From Canna indica (Eukaryota; Streptophyta; Magnoliopsida; Zingiberales; Cannaceae), in contig CP136895.1 in assembly GCA_034359265.1 (NCBI GenBank), positions 7,256,501 to 7,320,500 on the forward strand: a stretch of DNA of 64,000 bases, read 5' to 3'. Below the pieces are notes generated by a model. The model was not told the origin of the DNA. It searched no databases and was given only the letters and a program-made list of their open reading frames with translations. Shown here one piece after another: positions 53,628 through 64,000 of this stretch (positions within the stretch are counted from its first letter, which is position 1; the number at the start of each line of letters is the position of its first letter). Both the position numbers and the translations under genes were made by a program.

Positions 53628-53639
53628 GCTCTGATACCA
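53628..53639 (-). other. Primer binding site of the Ty1/copia element
   Basis: TGGTATCAGAGC on the minus strand is complementary to the 3' end of plant initiator tRNA-Met. Confidence 0.93.
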
Positions 53640-53641
53640 AA

Positions 53642-53904
53642 TGTCAGCCCAAGAAGATTACAGAAGAAAGAAAATCTTACAATAACAAGTTGTAATTGAA
53701 GAAACAGATGATGATCTTTCTCATTACTTCAAAGAAATCTAGTACATCATTTTATATGTAAAAGAAGCTACCAGTTTACAACCATATATGGTTGGGAACG
53801 TTTTCAATGAAACTAAGTAACATATACAACTTCATATAAAGAATTCTATTTATATGCAGGATCTCTGAGCTTCTGTGAAGAATATGAGTCACTAATTCTT
53901 AACA
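53642..53904 (-). repeat. 5' LTR of the Ty1/copia element
   Basis: 263 bp partner of the LTR at 49367-49629; it carries the promoter for the minus-strand transcript. Confidence 0.96.
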
Positions 53905-53959
53905 CTATGAAGATTTTTAGAGAAGTAATTATTGTGATATATATATCACGTACAGAATT

Positions 53960-56900
53960 ATGACGGAAGATCGTAGTTGGATGTACCGTCGGATGTACCG
54001 TGGAGGTTTACTTGAAGAATTCAAGAGCGGTGTTCAGAAATTTTTGAACTTCGCATATTCAAATCCGCAATTTGTCAGTGTTGACAAAATCAGATGTTCG
54101 TGTCGTCGGTGTGTCAACTTATTTTTCCTAGACCGACAGGCAGTGACATTGCACCTATACAAAAATGGTTTCATGAATCATTACTATCGATGGATTTCAC
54201 ATGGGGAGTCATTCATAGGCATGTCATCGTATGAATTAGGAGGCCAGTCATCTAATATTGGATCTTCGTCTGCAACTCATACAACATCCGTTGAGCAGCC
54301 GTATCGAAATATGGTATTGGATGCTCTGGGCGGTCGTGAATTCCAAAGGTTGCCAATGCCTCACACATAATTAGGAGGTCAGTCGTCAAGTACTGAAGTG
54401 ACAATGGATATGGAGTGTGAGCCACAAGTAGAATCGGAAATTCAAATGGAATTACCAAATCTAGAAGCAGCATAGTTTTATGATTTACTGAAAGCTACAG
54501 ATGAACCATTATATGAAGGCTGTGATGAATATTCAAAGTTGTCAATAATGACTCAAATGTTAAACATTAAGTCCGATTGCAACATAACTGAGATAGCATA
54601 TAATCGATTTTCCGAGCTCTTTCACAAAGCGTTGCCTAAAGATAACAAACTTGAGGACAGTTTCTATAAGATGAAAAAGATGATGAAGAGACTTGATCTA
54701 GGGTATTAGAAAATTCATGCATGTCAGAACAACTGCATTCTCTATTACCGTGAATACGCAGACTTGACCCAGTGTCCAACATGTGAACATCAGCGGTACA
54801 AAGAGAAATCTTCGAGTAGGCAGAAAGATATACCGTTTAAGGTTCTTCGGTATTTCTCGATAATTCCCAGATTGAAGCGGTTGTTCATGTCTGAAAAAAT
54901 AGCCTAACATATGATATGACATGCTAAGAGTCGTGATCCGAATGTTATGACTCACCCGTCTGACAGTGAAGCATGGAAACATCTTGATCGATGTTATCCA
55001 TCATTTGCAAGTGATCCTAGAAATGCCAGAGTAGGGTTATGTACCGATGGGTTCAATCCATTCGGTCAATCATCCACTTAATTCATATTCTATTTGGCCG
55101 GTGCTCCTCACAATCTACAATTTGCCGCCATCGATGTGCATGAAAGATGATTTCATATTTTTGAGTATGGTAATCCCAGGACCAAGGTGACCAAGAAAAG
55201 AATTGGATGTGTTCCTTCGATCGTTAATTGACGATTTAAAGAACTTGTGGGACGACGGAGTCATCACTTATGATATTCATCAAAAAAGAAATTTCAACTT
55301 AAGGGCCGCATTGTTGTGGACAATTAGTGACTTCCCGGCATATGCTATATTGACTGTCATCGTCAATTTTTGCCACTTGATCATCCATACCGGAGAAATA
55401 GAGATAAATTCATGAGGGGCGGAGTGGAAAAAGACGGACCACCTCCGCGTTTGTCTGGTAATCAAATGTTAGCTCGGGTTGCTGTGTTACCGGATATCAC
55501 ATTCGGAGAGGTTGACATAATTAGTGGTTTCGAAGAAAGACACAATTGTGTCTATTCTGTGAACTGCCTTACTGTAGCTCATTACTAGTTCGGCACAATT
55601 TGGATGTGATGCACATTGAAAAGAATTAATGTGTTTGAGAATATTTTTAATACAGTGATGGATTTTGCAGGAAAAATAAAAAATAATGTGAAGGCAAGAA
55701 TGGATTTAAAAGTATATTGCAAACGTCCAGATTTAGATCTACAGGAGGTGAACGACAAACAAGTGAAACCGAAAACCTCTTATGTTCTCAGTAAGCAACA
55801 ACAAAAAGATATTTACCAGTGGATAAAAGATCTCAAATTACCAGATGGTTATGCATCTAATTTAGCTCGATGCGTCAATGTAGACGAAGGTAAAATATCA
55901 GGAATGAAAAGTCATGATTGTCATGTGTTCATGCAGAGACTACTCCCTATTGCATTCTGCAATATTTTACCAGACAAAATTTGGGGTCCGTTAACGGAGC
56001 TTAGTTTGTTCTTCAAAGATATCTGCGCCAATGCCCTCCGTATCGAAGATATGGAAAAGCTAGAAAAAAACATTGTAGAAATTCTTTGCAAATTAGAGCA
56101 TATATTTCCACCTGGATTTTTTAATTCGATGGAGCATCTACCGGTTCACTTAGCATACGAGGCAAGAGTTTGTGGTCCGGTTCAGTATCGGTGGATGTAT
56201 TTATTCGAAAGGTATACGTAGAGGTTAAAAAGGAAAATAAAAAATACAGCTGCGGTGGAAGGTTCAATAAGTAAAGCTTATATAATTCAAGAAATATCAA
56301 CTTTCTGTTCTTTCTATTTCGAGTCCAGTGTGCACAGAAGGTTGACTCGTCTTCCCCGAAATGATGATGGGGGAAATGTGAATGTTGTAGATTATCTACC
56401 AATATTTTGTTTTCCTGGTCGTGGTTTGGGCTCACGTCCACCGAGATATTTAACTGAAGATGAGTACCATCTTGCACAATTATATGTACTGATGAATTGC
56501 CCCAAGGTTGATCCTTTCATTCAAAAATTTGACACAGAAGTTCGTACACAAACACCGAATATATCCGAGGAAGAATTACAAGATAAACGTAGCACATAAT
56601 TTTTAAATTGGTTCAAAACTTGGTCGAGTGAACATATTCAAGAAATAGACAACAAATTACTCGAGTTAGCATGTAGACCGTCACGACTAGTCTTATGCTA
56701 TAACGGATACTTTGTGAATGAATATAAATTTCATACAAAGGAGTACTCAACCACAAAGAAGACAATGAATGTTGTTGTTTGTGTCAAAGGCTCTACTTGG
56801 ATTGATTGTGATTGTGATTTCTATGCACTGCTTGAGGAAGTACTTGAGCTTCAATATATTGGGTGCAAAAAAATAGTGATATTCAAATGTCACTGGTTTG

Positions 56901-57352
56901 ACACATCATCTCGAGGGAGTCAAATTCATCCAAAGTATAAGCTTGTTGACGTTAATTTCAAATCAAAGTTAGCGTCGAACGAGCCTTTTATTTTGGCATC
57001 ACAAGCGCAACAAGTATATTACGCAAAATATCCAGGTAGACGAAGAGATAGATCGGAATGGCGGGCAGCGTGTAAGACTAAGGCACGATTGAGGATTGAT
57101 CCAATGGCAGAGGATAATGATACTACAAGATTTGTATTAGACGATTTTTATCAAGAGGATAATCCTCCAGTAGTTAAAGTTGTGGATCAAACACTTGAAG
57201 ATGAAAATTTAGTCGTTGCACAAGGTTTGGCTGAAGAAAGTGTTGATGTTGAACCAGATGATGCAGAAGATGAGAATAGTTGTGAAGATGAAGAGACAAG
57301 TGAAGAAGAAAACGACTCAATCGATTATTATTCAGATGATATCGATGATTAA
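53960..57352 (+). pseudogene. TNP2-type transposase of element D, multiply broken
   Basis: The ATG at 53960 opens MTEDRSWMYRRMYRGGLLEEF, the counterpart of the element A start. Homology then continues across at least six stops or shifts (stops at about 54370, 54475, 54706, 54905, 56221 and 56599; a shift near 55080) and a small loss at the SGWSTHD motif. Recognisable parts: Transpos_assoc-like start with CSCRRC, Tnp2 core (VLLTIYNLPP, NLRAALLWTISDFPAYA), HIEKN then a frame change, DUF4218-like block (55616-56221) and DUF4216-like block (56714-57352), ending in an acidic tail and YYSDDIDD. It cannot make transposase. Confidence 0.88.
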
Positions 57353-58639
57353 TGTATAATATATATATATATATTTCATCTTTTTTCTATTAATTTATAT
57401 TATATTATTGGTTGACATCACTAATCAACATTTATATCTGTAGATGTCGCGTGCCCGTTCTAGGGTTCATCGCACAAGTTTACCTCGGCCGCCGCCGCCC
57501 GCGACAGCACCACCACCACCACCTGCGCCAGCCCGTGGCGGATGTTGTACCACCACCAGCTCGAGGTCGTCGTAGGCCTCATGGGCCTAATGGGGGGGGG
57601 AGGGGGGTTGATGCACCTTCATCGTCCGACTAGCGTCGGCGGATATCGCTGAATGGTTTAAAGTAAGTAAACTAATTTATTTATTATAATTGTTAATAAT
57701 TAATTATTACTTATAATGTTATTATACTTGAGTTGTAGATTTGAGCAGGATGATGTCGCCCGCACCATGACCGTTATGCTCAAGAGTTTCTTTCATGAGC
57801 CGTGGATTTCATGGACCAGGGCGTCGAACCATTATCATAATTTATTATGGAATGAGTTCGAGGTACGTAGTTCAAGTTACTTTGATTTAATGAATGATCA
57901 AATCCATACTGTAGTTCAAGTTACCATAACAGTCTGCCCTTTACTGCCAGTAGATCATTTATCTAGTAGAGGCATTTAGAATAAAATGGATATTTGATTT
58001 GTGCAGAAATGAGAAATGTGCTGCTTGTACTTGTCACCTATCTTCATCTTTTCCCTAATATGATAAAAACTTGAAAATACTACTACTGCTTCTTTTTCTT
58101 AATGTGAAGTTGGTAATAAATTGATTATTGTACCATTTAAGATGAGTGCTTGTAGTCGCTAAGTGCTTACTGAAAGTAGACCTTCCTCATTCGTTACTTG
58201 TTTTGACATGTTTACATACATAGATGCATACTCCTCTGTTGGAAAGTAGCCTGTGTTTGGTTGGTCCTTTTGCTATTATCTTGTCAGGTTCTATTTCATG
58301 AATGCATTGAACAAGTCCTTTAGGCCATCATGCAACACTATCCAGATGAGGAGGAAAGACATCAACCACTTGTCACAGGAATAGGAGTTTTCTAGCATCA
58401 CAATGTGTAGATGTTGCTTGATATGGGTAATGCTCATGCTAGAGCATTACTTTGGCATTTAGGAGACCTCGAAGAATTGATTCAAAACTTATTTATTTGT
58501 TTCATAGAATTAATATAAGCTGAAGTATTCATCAAGCTATGTGAGAAGGTAAGCTCTATGTGTTGGCATCATGTGTGGAAGTAGTCCAATGTTCCAGACC
58601 AGACACTGTTGTCTTGGCCTCTCACTGGAACAAAGATTT

Positions 58640-58720
58640 TGGTACAATGGCCAGAGGAATGATAGCTTATGGTACAATGGTACAATGGCCAGAGGAATGA
58701 TAGCTTATGGTACAATGACC
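58640..58720. repeat. Direct repeat, two units of about 40 bp
   Basis: The phrase GGCCAGAGGAATGATAGCTT with TATGGTACAATG after it occurs twice, back to back apart from a short GGTACAATGG link. Confidence 0.85.
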
Positions 58721-59029
58721 ATGCTGCAGATTGTTGGATCCACATCATTTTCAAGGGTGCTAAGAGCATCATATTATTTTATTTCATTGAATGACTTGAT
58801 CCCCTGATCCTTGAGGGAGGTTGCTAACCTAGTGCAATGCTATTATGGGTAAAATGGTAAATGCTGATTCGGGTGATGAAAGCTCTCAACCTCTAAATAC
58901 TGTCGGTTGGATATAAATATATGCATTATATTTTTCTTAAGTAAAAGATTTTGTGGAGAACCTGGATGCTTCATGTAATGCCATTGTTATGCTTGCCTTA
59001 ATAATGGTCAAGAGAAAGCAATTCTATCA

Positions 59030-59110
59030 GTTGATCAGTATCAGTTAAACTGATACTGATCAGTATCAGTTAAATACTGATCAGTATCAGTTAAATACTG
59101 ATCAGTGTCC
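59030..59110. repeat. TGATCAGTATCAGTTAA tandem and palindromic repeat
   Basis: Four copies of GATCAGTATCAGTTAA or its variant, partly with the inverted AACTGATACTGATC, form a cluster of TGATCA palindromes. Confidence 0.85.
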
Positions 59111-59586
59111 CAATGCCAAGTAATCTTAGATTTCATTCAACATTACAAGATATAATAATCAAACATGTAGATGAAGTAATTAAGTAATTGGTTGCTGGAT
59201 CAATTGATGATCTGCAATGAAAGCTTAGGAGTGAAGAACATGAATGACTTGCCCCTATCATAGCTACTATGGTTCGTTTGTACTTCCTATGCATAAGTAA
59301 ATATATAAAACTAGTTTTAACTTGTAAACTACCTTGTGGACGTGAACTGTTAACATGTAAATAGATCTCTAATCATGGCTGGTGAATGCTTAAGGATCCA
59401 AATCAAATTGGAGCCTATGGAGGGAGGATCAGACTGATCAGTATAGATATGCTTAACCTTGTTATAGTTGCAAGGTCAATTTTTGCATTTTTTAAAAAGA
59501 GCATTCAATTGTGTGAGGTTCCTGTCTATATCAGCCTATGATGCTTGAGGGGATGGTTTCTCTTACTTACATTGATAGTTACCAAA

Positions 59587-59688
59587 ATTCAGCATGCTGC
59601 TGAGAATTCATCAGCATGCTGAATTCTCAGCATGCTAAGTGTATGAGAACACTCAGCATGCTGATGAATTCTCAGCAGCATGCTGAAT
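59587..59688. repeat. Perfect 36 bp inverted repeat built from CAGCATGCTG palindromes
   Basis: 59587-59622 is the exact reverse complement of 59653-59688 with a 30-base spacer. Each arm holds two CAGCATGCTG palindromes and a GAATTC; a fifth copy (CAGCATGCTA) is in the spacer. Confidence 0.88.
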
Positions 59689-59739
59689 TCCCCATTCTTT
59701 TCCTTCATGCTTAATTCTGTTTATGTTCTTCCACAGAAA

Positions 59740-59922
59740 CTAAAAGGAATTTGCAATGAAAGCTTTCGGTTTATTTTCAGAGTCCTTCTCATACTCTTCT
59801 CCCTCTTTCAGCCAATCTCCATTAATCCACCCATCTTTAAACCTAAATTTTAAGTCTAACTGGTTCTCAACATGTACCCAATAAATGAGTGCAGAATATA
59901 ATTGCAGAATAGGAATTTGCAA
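59740..59922 (-). pseudogene. Possible LINE linker fragment
   Basis: The minus-strand frame includes RFKDGWINGDWLKEGEEYEK and ENKPKAFIANSF, which resembles the region between the RT zinc-binding tail and RNase H seen in the LINE remnant at 25572-25958 (KWIEEGKHLDKN...ADLWFLW). Short and without flanking support. Confidence 0.35.
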
Positions 59923-61406
59923 AAATATGCTTGATCTAGGTTACCTTTTTGGTTCAACCCCCTAGTTCTTATACCGTGGCTCGTAGTATACTACATATAC
60001 TCAAGAGATTAATGAAGAAAAAGGCAAGATGAGAGAAAAAATTGAGAAACAATTTTATTTAAGTCTTGAATTAGCTACTACATATGAAACTTTTCTGTTG
60101 TGGAATCATGTGTTTATTTATCTCAATATTTTTATATTCAATTGAATCCTTATTGGTGCAAGTCAATTTGAATCATGTGTTTATTAAAATGATTGTATTA
60201 ATGATTTCTTTTTGTAGGCCCGATACACCTGGATCCTGCCATTCAGGTTCAGGTGGAGGATGCTTGGGAAGCTTACAATAAGAAGCTTTCCAAGGATATC
60301 CTCCACCGTGCACAGGATGAGGCGCGGGCAAATGTAGGCAGTAATCGGGATACGTACGCCTATGGATGCGCTGAAGGGAAATGAGCCCAATTGGATAACG
60401 AGACACGTATGGGATCAACTATGTGACATCTGGGCGTCCAAGGAGTGGCAGGGTGCCTCCCGAACGGCGCACCGGAACCGGATGATGCTAGTTGAGGGAT
60501 CCGTGGCCCGACATACCGGTGGATCCATCCCATTTACCAGTCACGAGCGTCGCTTGATAAGTAATTTAATAATAGTTTTTATTATTTATTATAGAAAAAC
60601 TAATTATTTATTTTATTGCAGGGGACGCAAGACGAGCAAGGGATGCTCATTCCGGCTTATCCTTTGAGGGTCTTCGAGGAGACACATAGATATAAACATG
60701 GTCCTCGCCAGGGTGAGTTCATCAGCGGGAGGCCAGAGACGATCATAGTAAGTTAATATTTAATAAAGTTTATATTTTAAAAAAATTATATTAGTTCAAT
60801 TATGTAAAATTAATTTAATTAATCAATCTTTAAATGCCACGTATTCTGAGTTGGTGACCCAGCAGGGAGGTGATCCTGCGCAGCATCAGCTTGATGTTGA
60901 CACATGGATGCGGGTGACAGGAGTCGACCACGGCCGTGTATATGGCATTTGCACAACGGCCCACGCACGGACGTTGTTGCAGCCACATGGTGCGGGGTCG
61001 TCTGCCTTCACCTCTTCCACCGCTGGTCCATCAACTTCACATGTGGGCCAGGATCGATTTGCAGCCTTAGAGGCTTCGCACACATAATTACAAGCTTCTC
61101 ATGCATGCCTCATCAGTGAGGTGGCCGCTATGAGGGAGTACATGACACATATTGTTTCTTACATGGCTGGTGCTCCGACCCCTCCGCCTCCCTCGTCATT
61201 CGATGCGACGCCAGCTGATGTCGTCCCGACGCAGCCCCTCTCCTCGCCGCATCCGTCACCGCCACATGATGTGCATCATGATTGATGTATTTTATTTTCT
61301 ATTTTGATGTAAACATGTTTTGATACGATGTAAATATTATATTTTGATATAATAATATGTATAAACATTATAATTTGATGTACGTCACTACTACAAACTT
61401 GGTCTT

Positions 61407-61690
61407 CAGCAACGGCTATCAGCAACGGCCGCTCAAGCCGTTGCTATTTGCAACGGCGTTCTTACGGCCGCTCGAGCCGTTGCAGATATCTGTATCTGCA
61501 ACGGCGTTCTAACTTACAACCGAGCCGTTGCGGATTATTTTAATTATCAGCAACGGCTTTCTGACGGAAAGGCGAGCCGTTGCTAATTATTTAATCTTCA
61601 GCAACGGCTTACTAACGGATAAGTGAGCCGTTGCTGATGATAACTTATCAGCAACGGCGTTCTAACGGGCGAGTGAGCCGTTGCTGATAA
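61407..61690 (+). repeat. 5' terminal palindrome array, element C
   Basis: Same CAGCAACGGCT/AGCCGTTGCTGAT palindromes as in element A, better preserved (no AGCAATGGCT variants in most units). Confidence 0.9.
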
Positions 61691-61693
61691 GTT

Positions 61694-61700
61694 TATATAG
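61694..61700 (+). promoter_or_regulatory. TATA-like box of element C
   Basis: TATATAG is in the same context (AAGTT before, GGCACGC after) as in element A. Confidence 0.55.
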
Positions 61701-62147
61701 GGCACGCTCTCGCGCCCGACCCTTCTTCCTCCCGCTTCTGCCGCCGCCGCTCCTGCCGACTCCTCTCGCCGCCGCTGCTGCCGACGCCGACGCCTCTCGC
61801 CGCCGCGCCGCTGCCGGAATGTTGATCGGCCGGCCTATACAGTTTCGGCCGGAGATGCTAAAATCCGACCGAAACCCTATTTCTAGGGTTTCGGCCGGCG
61901 GCGATCGCCCTATGGCCGCCGCCGAACCTTCTACAGTGGCCGGACAGTGTGTCCGGCCACTGTACGCCAGCGCCGGAGGGTGGACTCCGGCGCCGGAGGG
62001 TGGACTCCGGCGCCGGAGGGTGGACTCCGGCGCCGGAATATATATATATTGTTTTGAAATTGTTAATTAATTATTTTATAAATGTTAATTAAATATTTAG
62101 ATTAATTGTTTAATTTGTTAGATTAATTATTAGGGTTTAGATTAATT

Positions 62148-62368
62148 TCGGACGCGCGCCGGAATCGTCCACTTCGGACGCGCGCCGGAATCGTCCAATT
62201 TGGACTCGCGCCGGAATCATCCACTTCGGATGCGCGCCGGAATCGTCCAATTCGGACTCGCGTCGGAATCGTCCAATTCGGACTCGCGCCGGAATCGTCC
62301 ACTTCGGACTCGCGCCGGAATCATCCACTTCGGACGCGCGCCGAAATCGTCCAATATGGACTCGAACT
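62148..62368 (+). repeat. 26 bp subterminal tandem repeats (about 9 units), element C
   Basis: Units alternate between GGACGCGCGCC and GGACTCGCGCC forms; the final unit (CCAATATGGACTCGAACTG) is shared with element A and marks the inner edge. Confidence 0.9.
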
Positions 62369-62561
62369 GTCTCGAAACATTTAGAAAATAATCATCCATC
62401 CGACGAGTTGATATGTTTCACGTACGCATCGACGAATCGGATATGATTTAGCAAAACCTTAGATCCGTTCGGGGATTGTATGTTCGTGTAAAAGAAGTAG
62501 ATGATCTTTTATACGACGTACAATTCTTGAATTGTCCCTGATTGGACAATTTGGGAATATA

Positions 62562-62751
62562 GTTATTTGTACTGCACTTACGTTTTTATTTTAACTGTTA
62601 ACTAATTATTCTAAAATTCGACAACATCTCCCTTGTTCTCCGATACGCGCCCAGATGATATGCGTATTCGGAGAACTGTAGGGAGATGCTGTCGAAATTT
62701 AGAATAATTAGTTAACAGTTAAAATAAAAACGTAAGTGCAGTACGAATAAC
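62562..62751 (+). other. Long hairpin upstream of transposase, element C copy
   Basis: Arms 62562-62648 and 62662-62751 around the loop 62649-62661 (GCCCAGATGATAT). It is the most complete pairing of all copies: the outer part (GTACTGCACTTACGTTTTTA) also matches its partner exactly, unlike in element A. CGGC/GCCG of A is CGAC/GTCG here, a compensated G-C to A-T change. Confidence 0.88.
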
Positions 62752-62825
62752 ATAAATCCCGAATGGAATAGGACAATCTCACCTAAAGACATTAACCAAA
62801 GAAATTGTCATTGATTGACAGAATC

Positions 62826-64000
62826 ATGTCGGCTGATCGAAGTTGGATGTACCGACGTTTTGATCGTGGAGCTTTAACGAATGAGTTTCGATTAGGCGTA
62901 ACGTACTTCCTAAATTTCGCCTATTCGAATCGGAATTTCGTTAGCATGGGTGATCAAATCCGATGTCTGTGCCGCATTTGTTCGAATGGACGATTTTTGG
63001 ATCGGGAGACTGTCACTCTGCATCTATATACCAAAGGATTTACACCAAGATATTTTCTATGGACTTGTCACGGGGAGTCACGCGAAGTCGGGACGTCGAG
63101 CAATCCTATCGTTCAGACATATGGTGAATCTTCCTCTGCTGGTGCTTCTTCATCCAGTCAATGTAATCCCTATAGAACTATGATACTTGATAGTCTTGGG
63201 GGTCAATTCCACCTGAATGATAAGGTTGATCGGCCAGTTCTTCAGACATCAGTCCCACCAGATACTACAGCGGTTGATATCACAGAAGTAGGGGCTGCGG
63301 TAGAGATTGAATTACCGAATAAAGAAGCTGCAGAATTTTACAAGATGTTGAAAGCTGCCGATGAACCTTTGTATGAGAATTGTCCTAAATACACTAGGTT
63401 TTCAGCAATGACACAGCTCTTAAACATCAAGGCCGATTGTAATATCAGCGGAGTTGCGTATGATCGGATTGCTGGATTGATTAATGGAATGCTGCCTACT
63501 GATAACAAGTTTGAGCCTACTTTTTATAAGACTAAAAAGCTAATGAGAAAATTGGGGCTTGGGTACGAAAAAATACACGCGTGCCAAAATAACTGCATTT
63601 TATATTATAAAGAAAATGTGCAGTTGGATAAATGCCCTGTATGTCAACACCCTCGTTACAAGGAGAAGAAATCGGTCCGACAGAAAAATATCCCGTTTAA
63701 GGTGCTTCGGTATTTTCCACTAACACCGAGGCTTCAAAGATTATTCATGTCGGAAAAGACAGCCCCCTACATGAGTTGGCATGCAAGAAGTCGTGATGAT
63801 ACAGTAATGACTCATCCATCTGACAGTGAAGCATGGAAACATTTGGATACATGTTATCCTTCATTTGCTATGGATACTAGAAATATCAGATTGGGATTGT
63901 GCACAGATGGTTTTAATCCGTTTGAACATTCTGCAACTCCTTATTCAGTTTGGCCAGTGCTGCTGACAGTTTATAATTTGCCACCGTCAATGTGCATGAA
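62826..64000 (+). CDS. TNP2-type CACTA transposase of element C, 5' part, open to window end
   Basis: From ATG 62826 (MSADRSWMYRRFDRG) the frame is open for 391 codons to the edge of the window. It covers the Transpos_assoc-like start, the CPVCQHPRYKEKKS ribbon and the start of the Tnp2 core (HARSRDDTVMTHPSDSEAWK, LGLCTDGFNPF, LLTVYNLPP). Differences from element A are scattered, with no stop so far. The eight-A site that breaks the frame in elements 1 and A lies about 600 bp beyond the edge, so it cannot be said whether this copy is intact. Confidence 0.92.
   Translation, partial: MSADRSWMYRRFDRGALTNEFRLGVTYFLNFAYSNRNFVSMGDQIRCLCRICSNGRFLDRETVTLHLYTKGFTPRYFLWTCHGESREVGTSSNPIVQTYGESSSAGASSSSQCNPYRTMILDSLGGQFHLNDKVDRPVLQTSVPPDTTAVDITEVGAAVEIELPNKEAAEFYKMLKAADEPLYENCPKYTRFSAMTQLLNIKADCNISGVAYDRIAGLINGMLPTDNKFEPTFYKTKKLMRKLGLGYEKIHACQNNCILYYKENVQLDKCPVCQHPRYKEKKSVRQKNIPFKVLRYFPLTPRLQRLFMSEKTAPYMSWHARSRDDTVMTHPSDSEAWKHLDTCYPSFAMDTRNIRLGLCTDGFNPFEHSATPYSVWPVLLTVYNLPPSMCM

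Larger units (their letters stand above)
49367..53904 (-). mobile_element. Young Ty1/copia LTR retrotransposon
   Basis: LTRs of 263 bp (49367-49629 and 53642-53904, TGTCAG...TTAACA) are flanked by a perfect 5 bp duplication CTATG (49362-49366 and 53905-53909). The element reads on the minus strand: primer binding site TGGTATCAGAGC (53639-53628, initiator tRNA-Met type) one to two bases inside the LTR, one gag-pol frame, and polypurine tract CAAGGAGGGGG (49640-49630) touching the 3' LTR. The two LTRs differ at two positions (about 0.8 percent), so insertion was recent. It sits in the leader of element D, between the hairpin and the TNP2 start. Confidence 0.97.
57863..60217 (+). other. Long intron (about 2.35 kb) in the TNPA-like gene of element D
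   Basis: The donor GAG|GTACGTAG and acceptor TTTTTGTAG|GCC sit exactly where element A has a 66 bp intron. The extra 2.3 kb holds a tandem repeat, a palindromic GCATGC cluster, a TGATCAGTATCAG repeat and a possible LINE piece. It is presumably inserted sequence, but no flanking duplication is clear. Confidence 0.65.
57444..61285 (+). pseudogene. TNPA-like second CACTA gene of element D
   Basis: The start MSRARSRVHRTSLPRPPPP at 57444 runs into a frameshift and poly-G tract near 57593. Later exons: one ending LLWNEFE at 57862, one at 60218-60555 (ARYTW, then WITRHVWDQLCDIWASKEWQ and GSVARHTGGSIPF), one at about 60622-60750 (GTQDEQGMLIPAYPLRVFEE) and the last from about 60850 (DHGRVYGICTTAHART) to the TGA at 61283-61285, with a stop at 61085-61087. 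The exon order is that of element A. Stops and shifts rule out a full product. Confidence 0.72.
48975..61385 (+). mobile_element. Divergent, decayed CACTA transposon, element D (host of two nested insertions)
   Basis: Homology to element A begins near 48975 (CACGAGTTGATAAAATGACA, then ACCTTAGATCTGTTCGGAGA), continues through the long hairpin and GAATGGAATAGGA leader, is interrupted by a Ty1/copia element (49367-53904) and resumes with a broken TNP2 gene and a broken TNPA-like gene to 61285. Both genes are in the order and strand of element A, at clearly lower identity. No 26 bp array and no termini are seen. Element C begins at 61386 where D's 3' palindromes would be expected, so D's right end probably lies beyond the window. 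Left end undefined (possibly 44459). Confidence 0.78.
61386..64000 (+). mobile_element. CACTA transposon, element C, truncated by window end
   Basis: Starts CACTACTACAAACTTGG, then a palindrome array, TATATAG, a GC-rich leader with a tripled GGACTCCGGCGCCGGA unit (about 61983-62036), nine 26 bp subterminal repeats, the long hairpin and an open TNP2 frame. It is close to element A but distinct, with base differences throughout. It is inserted 100 bp after the last exon of element D. The 3' end and target duplication are outside the window; the three bases before it are CGT. Confidence 0.93.

Overview
This is a stretch of a flowering-plant nuclear genome. It is AT-rich and dominated by transposable elements. 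It holds one clearly expressed-looking host gene, a two-exon membrane-anchored protein kinase at 29.2-30.4 kb whose exons are far more GC-rich than the surroundings. GC-rich exons in an AT-rich background would fit a monocot or another GC-rich-gene lineage, but I cannot name the species.

Left block (1-11 kb): two nearly identical CACTA (En/Spm) DNA transposons lie head to head, 217 bp apart. Element 1 (minus strand, 1-3690) runs off the left edge. Element A (plus strand, 3908-10997) is complete, with CACTACTAGAAA-type ends and a TTA target duplication. Both carry a TNP2-type transposase split by the same one-base frameshift. Element A also carries a five-exon TNPA-type second gene with two in-frame TAG codons. 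A third relative (element B, 40101-44100, minus, AGT duplication) is an internal deletion derivative with a hAT element inserted. A fourth (element C, from 61386, plus) has an open transposase frame up to the right edge. A divergent fifth (element D, about 48975-61385 and probably beyond) is a decayed copy interrupted by a young Ty1/copia element and cut into at its 3' side by element C.

Middle (11-36 kb): mostly non-coding, with a 0.7 kb foldback, several short hAT-type elements with 8 bp target duplications, a CACTA end fragment, a LINE remnant on the minus strand, the kinase gene, and a TIR-flanked element (33101-35319) that contains pieces of a lipoxygenase and of an LRR receptor kinase. 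From 35.8 to 39.8 kb lies a broken Ty3/gypsy element with an LTR-like insertion in gag.

Right block (40-64 kb): elements B, D and C, the Ty1/copia element with 263 bp LTRs that differ at two sites, and a second, unrelated CACTA-like end at 44459.

The observation I would follow first is a long hairpin just upstream of the transposase start in elements 1, A, C and D. Its 13-base loop is almost invariant while the stem has changed with compensating substitutions, including in the divergent copy D. That pattern suggests selection on a folded nucleic acid (a small-RNA precursor or a leader structure). The second is the frame break at the same transposase motif in elements 1 and A and, by a different lesion, in D.
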